NCBI GenBank assembly: GCA_903921945.1
Contig: CAIXSC010000428.1
Span: 1 to 12,206 of the forward strand
Direction: 5' to 3'
DNA length: 12,206 nucleotides
DNA from: an uncultured Planctomycetaceae bacterium
GTDB lineage: Bacteria > Planctomycetota > Planctomycetia > Pirellulales > Pirellulaceae
The notes beneath the pieces were generated by a model. That model made no database searches. It saw only the letters and a program-made list of their open reading frames with translations, and was not told the DNA's origin. The translations under genes and the position numbers were made by a program. Of this stretch, positions 1-8,331 are shown piece by piece; position 1 is the stretch's first letter; every line of letters starts with the position of its first letter.

Positions 1-167
1 CCCGCCTGCCCCTCTACCCGCGTGATGCCGCTTCGATCGCGAATCGGTGGTCGGACCGCGTGCCGAGTCCAAGTTGCGGGTCGATTCCGATAGAATCGCA
101 AGGTAATGTGATAGGTTGAGTCGCACGATTGCACGATTAGCACCATTTTCCACCGGGGACTCGCGAT
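1..167. other. Upstream leader region without a supported gene
   Basis: No complete gene is visible here. A short frame is open from the window edge to a stop near 117-119 on the plus strand, but it is too short to call as the tail of an upstream gene. A small perfect inverted repeat, CGATTC (82-87) and GAATCG (93-98) with a 5-base loop, lies about 70 bases before the first gene. TAGAAT at 91-96 resembles a sigma-70 -10 box, but no good -35 box sits 16-18 bases upstream, so no promoter is called. Confidence 0.4.
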
Positions 168-3100
168 ATGCCCGCCCTCCCGCTGTTCCGCTGGTTTCAC
201 TCGTCACGCTCGTTCCCGCTGCCGCGGACGCGTATCGCTGCGGTGGCGATCGTTGGAGGAATGGCAAGCCTTGCGGCCGCGCTGCCATGCGGCCCGCTTT
301 CCACGTGGTTGACGACCGCGGCGGCCGCCGAGCTGGATTTTACCCGCGACATCAAACCGATCCTGTCGAACAACTGCTATCGCTGCCACGGCCCTGATGA
401 AGCGGAGCGGAAAGGCGGATCCGCCGGCCTGCGACTCGACACACCCGAAGGCGCCCAAGCCGACCTGGGCGATGGCGGCCGCGCGATCGCGCCGGGCAAG
501 CCGGCTGACAGCCGCGTGCTGGCTCGAATCATTTCCACCGATCCAGACCTGCGGATGCCGCCGCCAGGACATGGTCGCGCCCTCAGTGCTCGCGAAGTGG
601 AACTGCTCAAGACCTGGATCGCTCAGGGCGCCAAATACGCCCGTCATTGGTCGTACACCGCGCCGGTTCGTCCAGCAGTCCCCGCCGTTCGCGACACGGC
701 TTGGCCCAAGACCGATATCGATCGATTCCTTCTCGCGCGACTCGATCGCGAACAGCTTCGACCGCAGCCCGAGGCCGACCGCTACTCCCTGATCCGCCGC
801 CTGTCACTCGACCTGACCGGACTGCCACCGACACTGGCCGAGGTCGACGCGTTTGTGAACGATCCCGACCCCGAAGCCTACGGAAAACTCGTCGATCGTT
901 TGCTCGCGAAAGAGGCCTATGGCGAGTATTGGGCGCAGTGGTGGCTTGACCTCGCGCGGTACGCGGATTCGGCGGGGTACGCGGATGACCCGGCCCGCAC
1001 CATCTGGCTGTACCGCGATTACGTCATCCGGTCGCTAAACGCCAATAAGCCGTTTGACCGCTTCACTGTCGAGCAAATCGCTGGCGATTTGCTACCGAAC
1101 CCGACGGACGAACAGTTGGTCGCCACCGCGTTTCACCGCAACACGCTGACCAACAACGAGGGCGGCACCAACGACGAGGAATTCCGCAACGTGGCGGTGG
1201 TCGACCGCGTGAACACCACGATGGCGGTCTGGATGGGAACGACCATCGCCTGCGCCCAGTGCCACAGCCATAAATACGACCCGATTTCGCAGAAGGATTA
1301 CTTCCGGTTCTTCGCCATCTTCAACAACTCGGCCGATGCCGATCGTCGCGACGAGAGCCCGCTGCATTCGATTCTCACGCCCGAGCAGATCGGCCAGCGG
1401 ACCGCAGGGGAAAAACGGATCGCCGAGTTGGAACAAGCCTTGAAAACGCCAACGCCCGCCATCGCGGCCGGCCAAGCCCGATGGGAAGCCGACTTCCCGC
1501 GCGACATCGTGTGGCATCCCGCGCGACCCCACCAGGCGTCAACACGCTCAGGAGCGGCGGCCACCCTGGAAGCGGACGGCACCGTGCGAATCGCGGGCGA
1601 ACCGGCCACCGAACGCATCACGGTCGACCTTCCAGCCCCGCCAGCCAACGTTCGCTCGCTCCGCCTCGAAACGCTGCCGGATGACGCTTTACCCGGCAAA
1701 GGACCGGGGCTTTCCAACGGCAACTTTGTCATCTCATCCATCAGCGCGACATGGTCCACCGGCGCCTCCGGCGGCCCCGTCGGCAAGTTCGTCCGGGTCG
1801 AACTGCCCGGTAAACAGAAGATGCTGTCGCTCGCCGAAGTCCAAGTCTTTGTCGCGAGCGACAATGTCGCCCCGCGCGGCCAAGCCAAACAGAGTTCAAC
1901 CGATTTCAGTGGCGACGCCAAGCTGGCCATCGACGGCAACACCGACGGTCGCTACGAGATCGCCAAATCAACAACCCATACGGCCGCGTCGGACGATCCC
2001 TGGTGGGAAGTGGAACTCGACGCACTCCGCGCTATCGATCGCATTGTGGTTTGGAATCGCGTCGATCCAAGCGTCGACAGTCGACTCGCCAACTTCCGAG
2101 TCTTGCTGCTCGACGCCAATCGCCAGACCGTCTGGAGCCAGGAAGTCGCGGCGACGCCCAGGCCGAGCGTGGAACTGGCGACTGGCGGCCAACGGACGAT
2201 TGCATTCTCCCAAGCGGTCGCGGACTACTCCCAACCGGAGTTCGACGCGTCGCAGGTGATCGGCAACAAAGATCCGCAACAAAAGGGCTGGGCGATTGGT
2301 GGCCAAACCGGCCAACCGCACGCCATCACTTTGACGGCTGCCGCGCCCGTTTCGATCCCGGCGGACGCCAAGGTCACTGTGACCATCGATCACGCGCCGA
2401 AGCATACCCGGCACGTGCTCGGGAAATTCCGGCTTTCCTGGACGACCGACTCCCGCGCGGCGATCCTCGGGGCCACGCCACTGCCGCTCGTGGAAGCGTT
2501 GAGCCGCCCCGCCGGTGGACGCACCGAAGCGCAGCTCGCCGCCCTTCGCGACCATTACCTCGGTTTCGCCCCAGAATTGAACGACACCCGCAAACAAATC
2601 GCCGACACGCGCAAGCAACTTGCCGACATCCAGCCGGCAACGGTTCCGATCATGCGGGAATTGACCGCCAATCAGCGCCGCGTGACCAAGGTCCAGCATC
2701 GCGGCAACTTCATGGATCTTGGCGAGCAGGTCGAGTCCGGTCTGCCGGAGGCATTCCATCCAGCGGCGGCTTCCGGTTCGTCAGCCAACAAGCCGGGCGA
2801 GGCGGCGGTGGACCGCTTGACGCTCGCGCGATGGCTCGTCGCTCCCGAAAATCCACTGACAGCCCGCGTGGTCGCCAATCGCTACTGGGAGCAATTGTTT
2901 GGAGTCGGGATTGTCGCCACGAGCGAAGAGTTCGGCTCGCAGGGTGATCTGCCGTTCCACCCGGAATTGCTCGACTGGCTGGCGACCGAATTGGTCGCGC
3001 GTCAATGGGACCTCAAGTCGTTCTTGAAGTTGTTGGTCACGTCGGCCGCTTATCGCCAGTCCTCGCGAGTTGCTCCGGAACTTGCGCAACTTGATCCCGA

Positions 3101-3755
3101 CAACCGGTTGCTGGCCCGCGGCCCGCGCTTCCGCTTGGCGGCGGAGACGATCCGCGATCAAGCCTTGGCCATCTCCGGATTGCTCAGTCCCAAGATGTAT
3201 GGCCCGCCTGTCCGCCCGCCTCAGCCCGCGCTGGGTGTCAGCGCTGCGTTCGGCAGCGGCATCGACTGGCAAACCAGTCCAGGCGAGGACCGGTTCCGTC
3301 GCGCGCTCTACACAACGTGGCGACGGTCGAATCCGTATCCTTCCATGGCGACGTTCGACGCTCCCAACCGCGAGGTCTGCACCGTTCGCCGCGTTCGCAC
3401 GAACACGCCGCTGCAAGCCCTGGTCACGCTCAACGACCCGGTTTACATCGAAGCGGCACAGGCGCTCGGCCGCCGCGCGTTGACCGAAGGCGGGAGCACC
3501 ATCGAGTCGCGGTTGACGCACGCCTTCCGGCTGTGCGTCGCGCGACCGCCCGCCAACGAAGAACTCGCGCGGCTCGCCGCCCTCCGCGAACAGACACTCG
3601 CCAAACTTGCCCAGCAGCCCGAACTGGCACGCAAGCTGGCCACCGACCCGATCGGCCCGCCACCCGCGAGCCAACCCGACTTGGCAGAGCTTGCCGCGTG
3701 GACCGTGCTGGGCAACGTGCTGCTGAATCTGGATGAAACCTTAATGAAGCGGTAA
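168..3755 (+). CDS. Secreted PSCyt1 / DUF1549 / discoidin-like / DUF1553 protein
   Basis: This is a 1195-residue planctomycete-type exported cytochrome-like protein. Residues 1-54 look like a signal peptide: several Arg, a hydrophobic run at 23-39, and a probable cut after the Ala run before ELDF. The PSCyt1 region (about 56-155) has a CxxCH heme motif, C70-YR-C73-H74, and a possible axial Met at M130 in LRMPPPG. DUF1549 (about 180-390) holds a second CxxCH, C362-AQ-C365-H366. A discoidin/F5-8C-like domain (about 540-665) shows the family signs QSS, AIDGNTDG, THT and PWWEVEL. DUF1553 (about 878-1190) opens with LTLARWLVAPENPLTARV and ends NLDETLMKR. GGGG at 155-158 precedes the chosen ATG. 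The in-frame ATG at 261 has GGAGGA directly abutting it and would cut into the signal peptide. The family is abundant in planctomycetes, usually next to DUF1501 as here; its reaction is unknown. The identity is secure, the function is not. Confidence 0.95.
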   Translation: MPALPLFRWFHSSRSFPLPRTRIAAVAIVGGMASLAAALPCGPLSTWLTTAAAAELDFTRDIKPILSNNCYRCHGPDEAERKGGSAGLRLDTPEGAQADLGDGGRAIAPGKPADSRVLARIISTDPDLRMPPPGHGRALSAREVELLKTWIAQGAKYARHWSYTAPVRPAVPAVRDTAWPKTDIDRFLLARLDREQLRPQPEADRYSLIRRLSLDLTGLPPTLAEVDAFVNDPDPEAYGKLVDRLLAKEAYGEYWAQWWLDLARYADSAGYADDPARTIWLYRDYVIRSLNANKPFDRFTVEQIAGDLLPNPTDEQLVATAFHRNTLTNNEGGTNDEEFRNVAVVDRVNTTMAVWMGTTIACAQCHSHKYDPISQKDYFRFFAIFNNSADADRRDESPLHSILTPEQIGQRTAGEKRIAELEQALKTPTPAIAAGQARWEADFPRDIVWHPARPHQASTRSGAAATLEADGTVRIAGEPATERITVDLPAPPANVRSLRLETLPDDALPGKGPGLSNGNFVISSISATWSTGASGGPVGKFVRVELPGKQKMLSLAEVQVFVASDNVAPRGQAKQSSTDFSGDAKLAIDGNTDGRYEIAKSTTHTAASDDPWWEVELDALRAIDRIVVWNRVDPSVDSRLANFRVLLLDANRQTVWSQEVAATPRPSVELATGGQRTIAFSQAVADYSQPEFDASQVIGNKDPQQKGWAIGGQTGQPHAITLTAAAPVSIPADAKVTVTIDHAPKHTRHVLGKFRLSWTTDSRAAILGATPLPLVEALSRPAGGRTEAQLAALRDHYLGFAPELNDTRKQIADTRKQLADIQPATVPIMRELTANQRRVTKVQHRGNFMDLGEQVESGLPEAFHPAAASGSSANKPGEAAVDRLTLARWLVAPENPLTARVVANRYWEQLFGVGIVATSEEFGSQGDLPFHPELLDWLATELVARQWDLKSFLKLLVTSAAYRQSSRVAPELAQLDPDNRLLARGPRFRLAAETIRDQALAISGLLSPKMYGPPVRPPQPALGVSAAFGSGIDWQTSPGEDRFRRALYTTWRRSNPYPSMATFDAPNREVCTVRRVRTNTPLQALVTLNDPVYIEAAQALGRRALTEGGSTIESRLTHAFRLCVARPPANEELARLAALREQTLAKLAQQPELARKLATDPIGPPPASQPDLAELAAWTVLGNVLLNLDETLMKR

Positions 3756-3818
3756 CGATCGCGGGAACGGCGGCTCGCGGCGATTTTTAGGTCCTACTGG
3801 TTTTCCTGTGGGTCGCCA

Positions 3819-3850
3819 TCGCAGGAGTCGCACGGATCGCCAGCCTGCGA
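3819..3850 (+). other. Stem-loop in the spacer between the DUF1553 and DUF1501 genes
   Basis: TCGCAGG (3819-3825) pairs perfectly with CCTGCGA (3844-3850) around an 18-base loop, ending 34 bases before the DUF1501 start codon. There is no following T tract, so it is not a classical terminator. It could be an mRNA structure that sets relative expression of the two genes, or chance in GC-rich DNA. A second weak pairing, ATCGC 3758-3762 with GCGAT 3780-3784 followed by a few T, lies just after the upstream stop codon. Confidence 0.3.
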
Positions 3851-3884
3851 ACAATTTCCATCCTCCTAACGCCGAGGTTTTCCT

Positions 3885-5333
3885 ATGGATCCACGCCTTG
3901 AAACTGCCCAACTCCAAACCCGCCGCCATTTTCTCCGCGATTCGCAATTGGCGCTCGGCGGCATCGCACTGGCATCGTTGACCGGCGGCGCCGCGTCCGC
4001 GCGAGCGGATGTCGTGAATCCGTTGGCGCCGCGAACGCCCCATCATCCGGCCAAGGCGAAGCATGTCATTTACTTGCACTTGACTGGCTCGCCGCCGCAC
4101 CTCGACCTTTACGACTACAAGCCCGAGCTCGTGAAACGGGATGGCCAGCCCTGCCCGGACGAGTTCCTCAAGGGCAAACGGTTCGCCTTCACCTCGGGCG
4201 TTCCCAAATTGCTCGGCACGCCTCGCAAGTATGCCCAGCATGGCAAGGGGGGCGTCTGGCTTTCCGACGCGCTGCCGAACTTGCACGGGGTCGCTGACGA
4301 AATGTGCGTGATCAAGTCGATGACGACCGATCAGTTCAATCACGCGCCGGCCGAACTGCTGCTGTACACCGGCTCGCCGCGGTCCGGCCGGCCTTCGCTC
4401 GGTTCGTGGACCACCTACGGACTGGGCTCCGACAACGAAAACCTGCCCGGATTCGTCGTGTTGATTTCCAGCGGTGTTCAGCCAAACGGCGGGAAGAACT
4501 CCTACGGAAGCGGCTTCTTGCCGTCGGTGTTCCAAGGTGTCCAGTGCCGGTCGAAGGGCGACCCGGTTCTCTACGCCTCCGATCCGGCGGGGATGGACCG
4601 CGAACTTCGCCGCGCAAGCCTCGATGCGCTCCGCGACCTCAATGAGCGTCAAGGACGCGAGTTAGGCCACCCGGAAACCGCGACTCGCATCGCCCAGTTC
4701 GAGTTGGCGTTCCGGATGCAGGTGTCGGTGCCGGAGGTCATGGATATTGGCCGCGAAACGCAACAGACGCTCGAAGCGTACGGTGCTCAACCTGGCGGAG
4801 CCAGCTTCGCGAACAACTGCCTGCTCGCACGACGGCTTGTCGAACAAGGCGTCCGCTACGTGCAGCTCTTCGACTGGGGCTGGGATTTCCACGGCACGGG
4901 TCCCGGCGAAGACATTCGTGACGGGCTGACCCGCAAATGCGCCACGATGGACAAGCCCGTCGCCGCCCTCATCAACGATTTGCGGCAACGCGGGCTGCTC
5001 GACGAAACCCTGATCATCTGCGGTGGCGAGTTCGGTCGCACACCGTTTCGCGAAGGTCGGACGGCGGGTGGTTCCGTGCTCGGCCGAGACCATTACCCGG
5101 ATGTCTACTCGATGTGGATGGCGGGGGGCGGCGTCAAAGGCGGCCACTCGTACGGCGAATCCGATGAGCTCGGTTTCGCCATCGCGAAAGACAAAGTGCA
5201 TGTCCACGACCTGCAAGCGACCGTGCTGCACCTGCTTGGCTTCGACCACACGCGTCTGACCTACCGCTTCCAAGGTCGCGATTACCGTCTGACCGACGTC
5301 CACGGCGACGTCGTTCGCGGCGTGCTCGCGTAA
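3885..5333 (+). CDS. DUF1501 family protein with Tat signal
   Basis: This is a 482-residue protein of the DUF1501 family, which belongs to the alkaline phosphatase/sulfatase-like structural class. A twin-arginine signal is clear: TRRHFLRDS at 12-20, a hydrophobic stretch at 21-35, and a likely cut near ASARA-DVV. The family signs are all present in order: HLTGSPPHLDLYDYKP (about 65-80), NHAPAELLLYTG (152-163), LPGFVVL (187-193), EFGRTP (382-387), GRDHYP (400-405) and HDLQATVLHLLGFDH (441-455). The His and Asp residues in these motifs are the probable metal ligands. GAGG at 3874-3877 sits 7 bases before the ATG, which supports this start. It follows the DUF1549/DUF1553 gene by 129 bases on the same strand, the standard planctomycete pairing, so an operon is likely. 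Folded export by Tat fits a cofactor-containing envelope enzyme. The substrate is unknown. Length and motifs are complete, with no sign of damage. Confidence 0.95.
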   Translation: MDPRLETAQLQTRRHFLRDSQLALGGIALASLTGGAASARADVVNPLAPRTPHHPAKAKHVIYLHLTGSPPHLDLYDYKPELVKRDGQPCPDEFLKGKRFAFTSGVPKLLGTPRKYAQHGKGGVWLSDALPNLHGVADEMCVIKSMTTDQFNHAPAELLLYTGSPRSGRPSLGSWTTYGLGSDNENLPGFVVLISSGVQPNGGKNSYGSGFLPSVFQGVQCRSKGDPVLYASDPAGMDRELRRASLDALRDLNERQGRELGHPETATRIAQFELAFRMQVSVPEVMDIGRETQQTLEAYGAQPGGASFANNCLLARRLVEQGVRYVQLFDWGWDFHGTGPGEDIRDGLTRKCATMDKPVAALINDLRQRGLLDETLIICGGEFGRTPFREGRTAGGSVLGRDHYPDVYSMWMAGGGVKGGHSYGESDELGFAIAKDKVHVHDLQATVLHLLGFDHTRLTYRFQGRDYRLTDVHGDVVRGVLA

Positions 5334-5355
5334 ATCGAAACCGCCTGTTCACAAC

Positions 5356-5390
5356 GGACGAATCGCGGAAACACTGGCCGCGATTCGTCC
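5356..5390. terminator. Perfect 13-bp inverted repeat between convergent genes
   Basis: GGACGAATCGCGG (5356-5368) and CCGCGATTCGTCC (5378-5390) are exact reverse complements around a 9-base loop. The element lies 22 bases after the DUF1501 stop and 44 bases past the stop of the minus-strand gene that ends at 5435, so it could end transcripts from both sides. Neither side has a T tract, so it may act as a pause or 3'-end-stabilising hairpin rather than a classical intrinsic terminator. Confidence 0.65.
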
Positions 5391-5434
5391 CCAAACGCGT
5401 GCTCATGGCAAATCGGCACGCACAGGGTCACCGA

Positions 5435-8278
5435 TCATTCCGACCACTTGCTCGTCAGGCCTTCGGACTCTTGCCGGCCATCGACGAACAGCCGCATGCG
5501 GCGCTGGCCGCCTTCCAGCGTTGTGCTCAAAGCGACGTGATACCAACGGTCGGCTTCCAAGGTTCGCTCACTGGCAACACCGTCGTTCACATTCAAACGC
5601 GCCGCGAGCCGATACGGAGCCCCGTCGTTCGCTTGGCCCGCGCTGACCAGTTTGAGCACATAACGGCGATTGCCGTATCCGACGATGTCTCCGCCGCCGG
5701 GATGCTGGTTGTTCTTGCCCAGTCGCGCCGCGGGCTTGATCCAGGCCGCCAATGTCACGCCATTCGAACCGGACGCGTCCATGGGCAACGTAGTCATCAA
5801 CGGCTGGTCTCTCATCAGCCTGCCGATTTCTTCGGCGTTTAACGCACGCCGCAGAATCACCGTGCGTCCAATGAGTCCACGATAGAACGCGCCGTGAAGG
5901 TAGTAGCGTTCACAGCCAAGCACCACGGAGCCGCCCGCTCCAAGGGCGAACGGAGTGGAACGCGCATGGGCGTACGACCGATAGGTCGCAAGGTATTGGA
6001 AGTCCTGAGCGTTGCCGAACAGATGCATGCCGATGTAGCCGGCCGGGTGAAACGCTTGCCGCCCGGACTCGTTGTCCGCGAACCTGAGAGCTGGACGGCC
6101 TTCGTCCACGACCCAATCGACATTCGCCAAATCGAGGTGGTCGCCGCCCGCGTAGTTGAGTGCGTGGAATCCTTTGCCTTCGAGCATCCGATAATCGACA
6201 ACGGCGGCCGGAAGCACGGGCGGTAGCGGAGCCGGTTGATCGTTCGCCTGGGACCGCGCGCCGGTCGGCAACGGCTCGCCATCGGCAAGCCGGCGGAACT
6301 CGATATCGGTCACCAAGAACTCGCCAGTGCCCGCGTTTCCCAAGGCCAAACTCAACGTTCCCGCATCCTCGGCAAGCTCAAAGGCGAACGCCTGCGGGTG
6401 CCAGTCGAAGCTGCCCGCACCGACAAAGTGCCGCGCTTCGGCCAGTTTCCTGCCTGTCTTGGCCTGTACCGCCTCGAGTTCAATACGCCCGCCGGGGCCG
6501 AGCATGTTGTCGCCCTTGACGATCGCCGTCACAAGGTAGCGGCCCTTGGCGAGCGAGCCGGCTTTGGACAGCGTCGCTTTCCCGAACGAAGCCGGACCGA
6601 GCTTCATGGCGAACCCGCTCCCGGCCCCGCAGTTCTTCACGAGCTCGTACGTGGGCCGTTGATTGTGGCCGGTCATGAACGGCGTCCGCCCGAGCTGCCA
6701 TGTTTCGCTCATCGGCACAAACTGGCGGAAGGTCAGTTTGGGCCACTCATCGGCGAATATGTAGTGGTGGTGCGGATCAAGCGTCGGCGCGACGTACACC
6801 TTCGACTGCTCGAACAACCCCTTCGCCTCGTCGGCCGGGTATCCCGTGTAACGGTATTTGACGCGAAGCTTCGTGCCCGGCTTGGCGGTCTCCTGCGGGA
6901 ATGCCACGCCAGTGTCGTAGAAGGCGGCGCAAACGGCCGTGTTGCAGAGCCGCTGGCCCGGTTTACCATCCGCCTGAATGGCGGGATTCCATTCGGGACG
7001 AATGTCGTATTCGACGGCCGGAGCGACCCGCAAATCGCCGTTATGGCGACCATACCAAACCCGCAAACCTTGGTACGTTTCCAAGTCGTACTGCGGCCCC
7101 GGATCGACCGGCGCGACAGGTCGATGGTAGAGCTCGCCACCGCGACGGCGAGCTATTAGATACTGCCATTGGAATGGATCGAGCGGCGTGTGGTGCTCGA
7201 AATCGAAGCCGTAGCGAAACTGGAACGGCTCGCCCGTGAACACTTCCAGTTCGCTCTCGATGTCATAAGTGTAGACGCCGCGTTCACGATCGAACCCGAC
7301 CGTCATCTTCGACCGCGTGCCAAAGCGATCCTTCACATGCCTTCCGCGCCAGGTAGCGGACAGCGTTTCCCCGCCCCCGCTGGTTTGGACGTCCACGGTA
7401 TGGTTCGTCGCCTCCGCATAGGCCCCTTGGTTTTGCGTGTCCCAGTGGCTGTTCCAAGTCAGCAGCGGTTTGAAACCGGGGAGCAGCTTCACGTTCATGA
7501 TCGTCGACGATTCGGCGGACGGCAGCAGCATGATCGGCTCGTCGCCGTCAAACACCCACGCGCGGCCGCCCACCCACGACCGCGACTGCAAACGCGGTTG
7601 ATGCGGCACCGGCGCCGGCGTGCCCTCGGTGTCCACCGCGTTCAGCGACACTTGGGAGAACGTGACCCGAGCGCCGCTCGAAACTCCCAACGCCACCCGG
7701 CCTTGCTCGGGATACGGCGTAAGTCGATCGACATACGCAATCACTTCCCGGTCGTCGACAAACACGCGGACCACGCCGCCCGCCGCGCGTGCCCGCAGCC
7801 GGATCGGCGTTTTGGCCTTCACCGCGCACGGCACCGATCGCACGTACCCGCCGTCGGGAAAACGCACCAGCGTGGCTTGTTGGTACTTCACCGAAAGCTG
7901 CACGCGGTAGCCGCTCGCGCCGTCTTCTTTCGCTCGCAGCAGCAGCCCCGCATCGAAGCCTTGGTCCGCGACTTTCGGGTCCGGCCAAACCGACCACGAA
8001 GAACCAAAATAGCCGAACTCGCGAGCCGGTTCGTCGATGGTCACCGTGGCGGAAACCTCGACGTTCCCCGAGTCTTGAGGGGCCATGAGGTAGGACCAAC
8101 CACCCACGGCCAAACTCGCCGGTCCGCCACTTTGGAGCGTCGCGGTTTCCGGCGAGACCACCACCGGCTTGAACGCGGCAGGTGACGGCTGCCACTGAGC
8201 CAAAGCCACGAGCAGGAAACAGGAAAAGCGCACGCCCGAGCGATTGCTGGAAGCCAGCGACGGTGTCATTTCACCCAT
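5435..8278 (-). CDS. Secreted protein with 3-keto-disaccharide-hydrolase-like and LamG-like domains
   Basis: This 947-residue protein starts with a Sec-type signal (R13, R17, then hydrophobic CFLLVALA, probable cut near PSPAA at 35). Residues about 70-215 resemble the 3-keto-disaccharide hydrolase/GH16-like jelly roll (FDAGLLLRA, SGYRVQLS, VRVFVDDREVI, GRVALGV, VTFSQVSL). Residues 235-540 form a large region I cannot assign, rich in Trp and Tyr. Residues about 545-665 look like a carbohydrate-binding beta-sandwich (GRYLVTAIVKGD, FLVTDIEFRRL). The C-terminus holds LamG-like pieces: 785-821 has the end-of-domain signs YRGLIGRTVILRRALNAEEI, while 840-947 has the start-of-domain signs VTLAAWIKPA, DRWYHVAL and RLFVDGR, then stops. 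The LamG halves therefore seem to be in swapped order. The ATG codons at 8278 and 8269 are both possible; GGGGA lies 1 and 10 bases before them. The gene runs 53 bases after tRNA-Gln on the same strand. A role in binding or processing polysaccharide at the envelope is inferred. Confidence 0.85.
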   Translation of the reverse strand: MGEMTPSLASSNRSGVRFSCFLLVALAQWQPSPAAFKPVVVSPETATLQSGGPASLAVGGWSYLMAPQDSGNVEVSATVTIDEPAREFGYFGSSWSVWPDPKVADQGFDAGLLLRAKEDGASGYRVQLSVKYQQATLVRFPDGGYVRSVPCAVKAKTPIRLRARAAGGVVRVFVDDREVIAYVDRLTPYPEQGRVALGVSSGARVTFSQVSLNAVDTEGTPAPVPHQPRLQSRSWVGGRAWVFDGDEPIMLLPSAESSTIMNVKLLPGFKPLLTWNSHWDTQNQGAYAEATNHTVDVQTSGGGETLSATWRGRHVKDRFGTRSKMTVGFDRERGVYTYDIESELEVFTGEPFQFRYGFDFEHHTPLDPFQWQYLIARRRGGELYHRPVAPVDPGPQYDLETYQGLRVWYGRHNGDLRVAPAVEYDIRPEWNPAIQADGKPGQRLCNTAVCAAFYDTGVAFPQETAKPGTKLRVKYRYTGYPADEAKGLFEQSKVYVAPTLDPHHHYIFADEWPKLTFRQFVPMSETWQLGRTPFMTGHNQRPTYELVKNCGAGSGFAMKLGPASFGKATLSKAGSLAKGRYLVTAIVKGDNMLGPGGRIELEAVQAKTGRKLAEARHFVGAGSFDWHPQAFAFELAEDAGTLSLALGNAGTGEFLVTDIEFRRLADGEPLPTGARSQANDQPAPLPPVLPAAVVDYRMLEGKGFHALNYAGGDHLDLANVDWVVDEGRPALRFADNESGRQAFHPAGYIGMHLFGNAQDFQYLATYRSYAHARSTPFALGAGGSVVLGCERYYLHGAFYRGLIGRTVILRRALNAEEIGRLMRDQPLMTTLPMDASGSNGVTLAAWIKPAARLGKNNQHPGGGDIVGYGNRRYVLKLVSAGQANDGAPYRLAARLNVNDGVASERTLEADRWYHVALSTTLEGGQRRMRLFVDGRQESEGLTSKWSE

Positions 8279-8287
8279 ATCCCCAGG

Positions 8288-8315
8288 AAAAAAGCGGGTT
8301 CAGGGAGAATCCTGA
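8288..8315 (-). terminator. Small hairpin with T6 tract after tRNA-Gln
   Basis: Read on the minus strand downstream of the tRNA, TCAGG and CCTGA (8300-8304 and 8311-8315 on the plus strand) form a 5-bp stem with a 6-base loop. It is followed after 6 bases by TTTTTT (plus-strand A run at 8288-8293). This is a weak intrinsic-terminator-like layout that would end the tRNA transcript just before the start codon at 8278. The stem is short and the T run is offset, so it may be inefficient or fortuitous. Confidence 0.35.
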
Positions 8316-8331
8316 TCACCAAAGAGGCAAG

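Noticed and set aside
1..119. Possible 3' end of an upstream plus-strand gene
   Set aside because: One frame is open from the edge to a stop near 117-119, but about 39 codons without a recognisable motif are not enough, and another frame is open to 91-93 as well.
255..263. GGAGGA followed by ATG at 261 as the start of the DUF1549 protein
   Set aside because: The ribosome site abuts the ATG with no spacing, and this start would remove the basic part of the signal peptide; the ATG at 168 gives a complete one.
6236..8185. Two long plus-strand frames (6236-7159 and 7169-8185)
   Set aside because: Both are antisense shadows of the 5435-8278 gene, which has a signal peptide and recognisable domains; the shadows are arginine- and histidine-rich without motifs.
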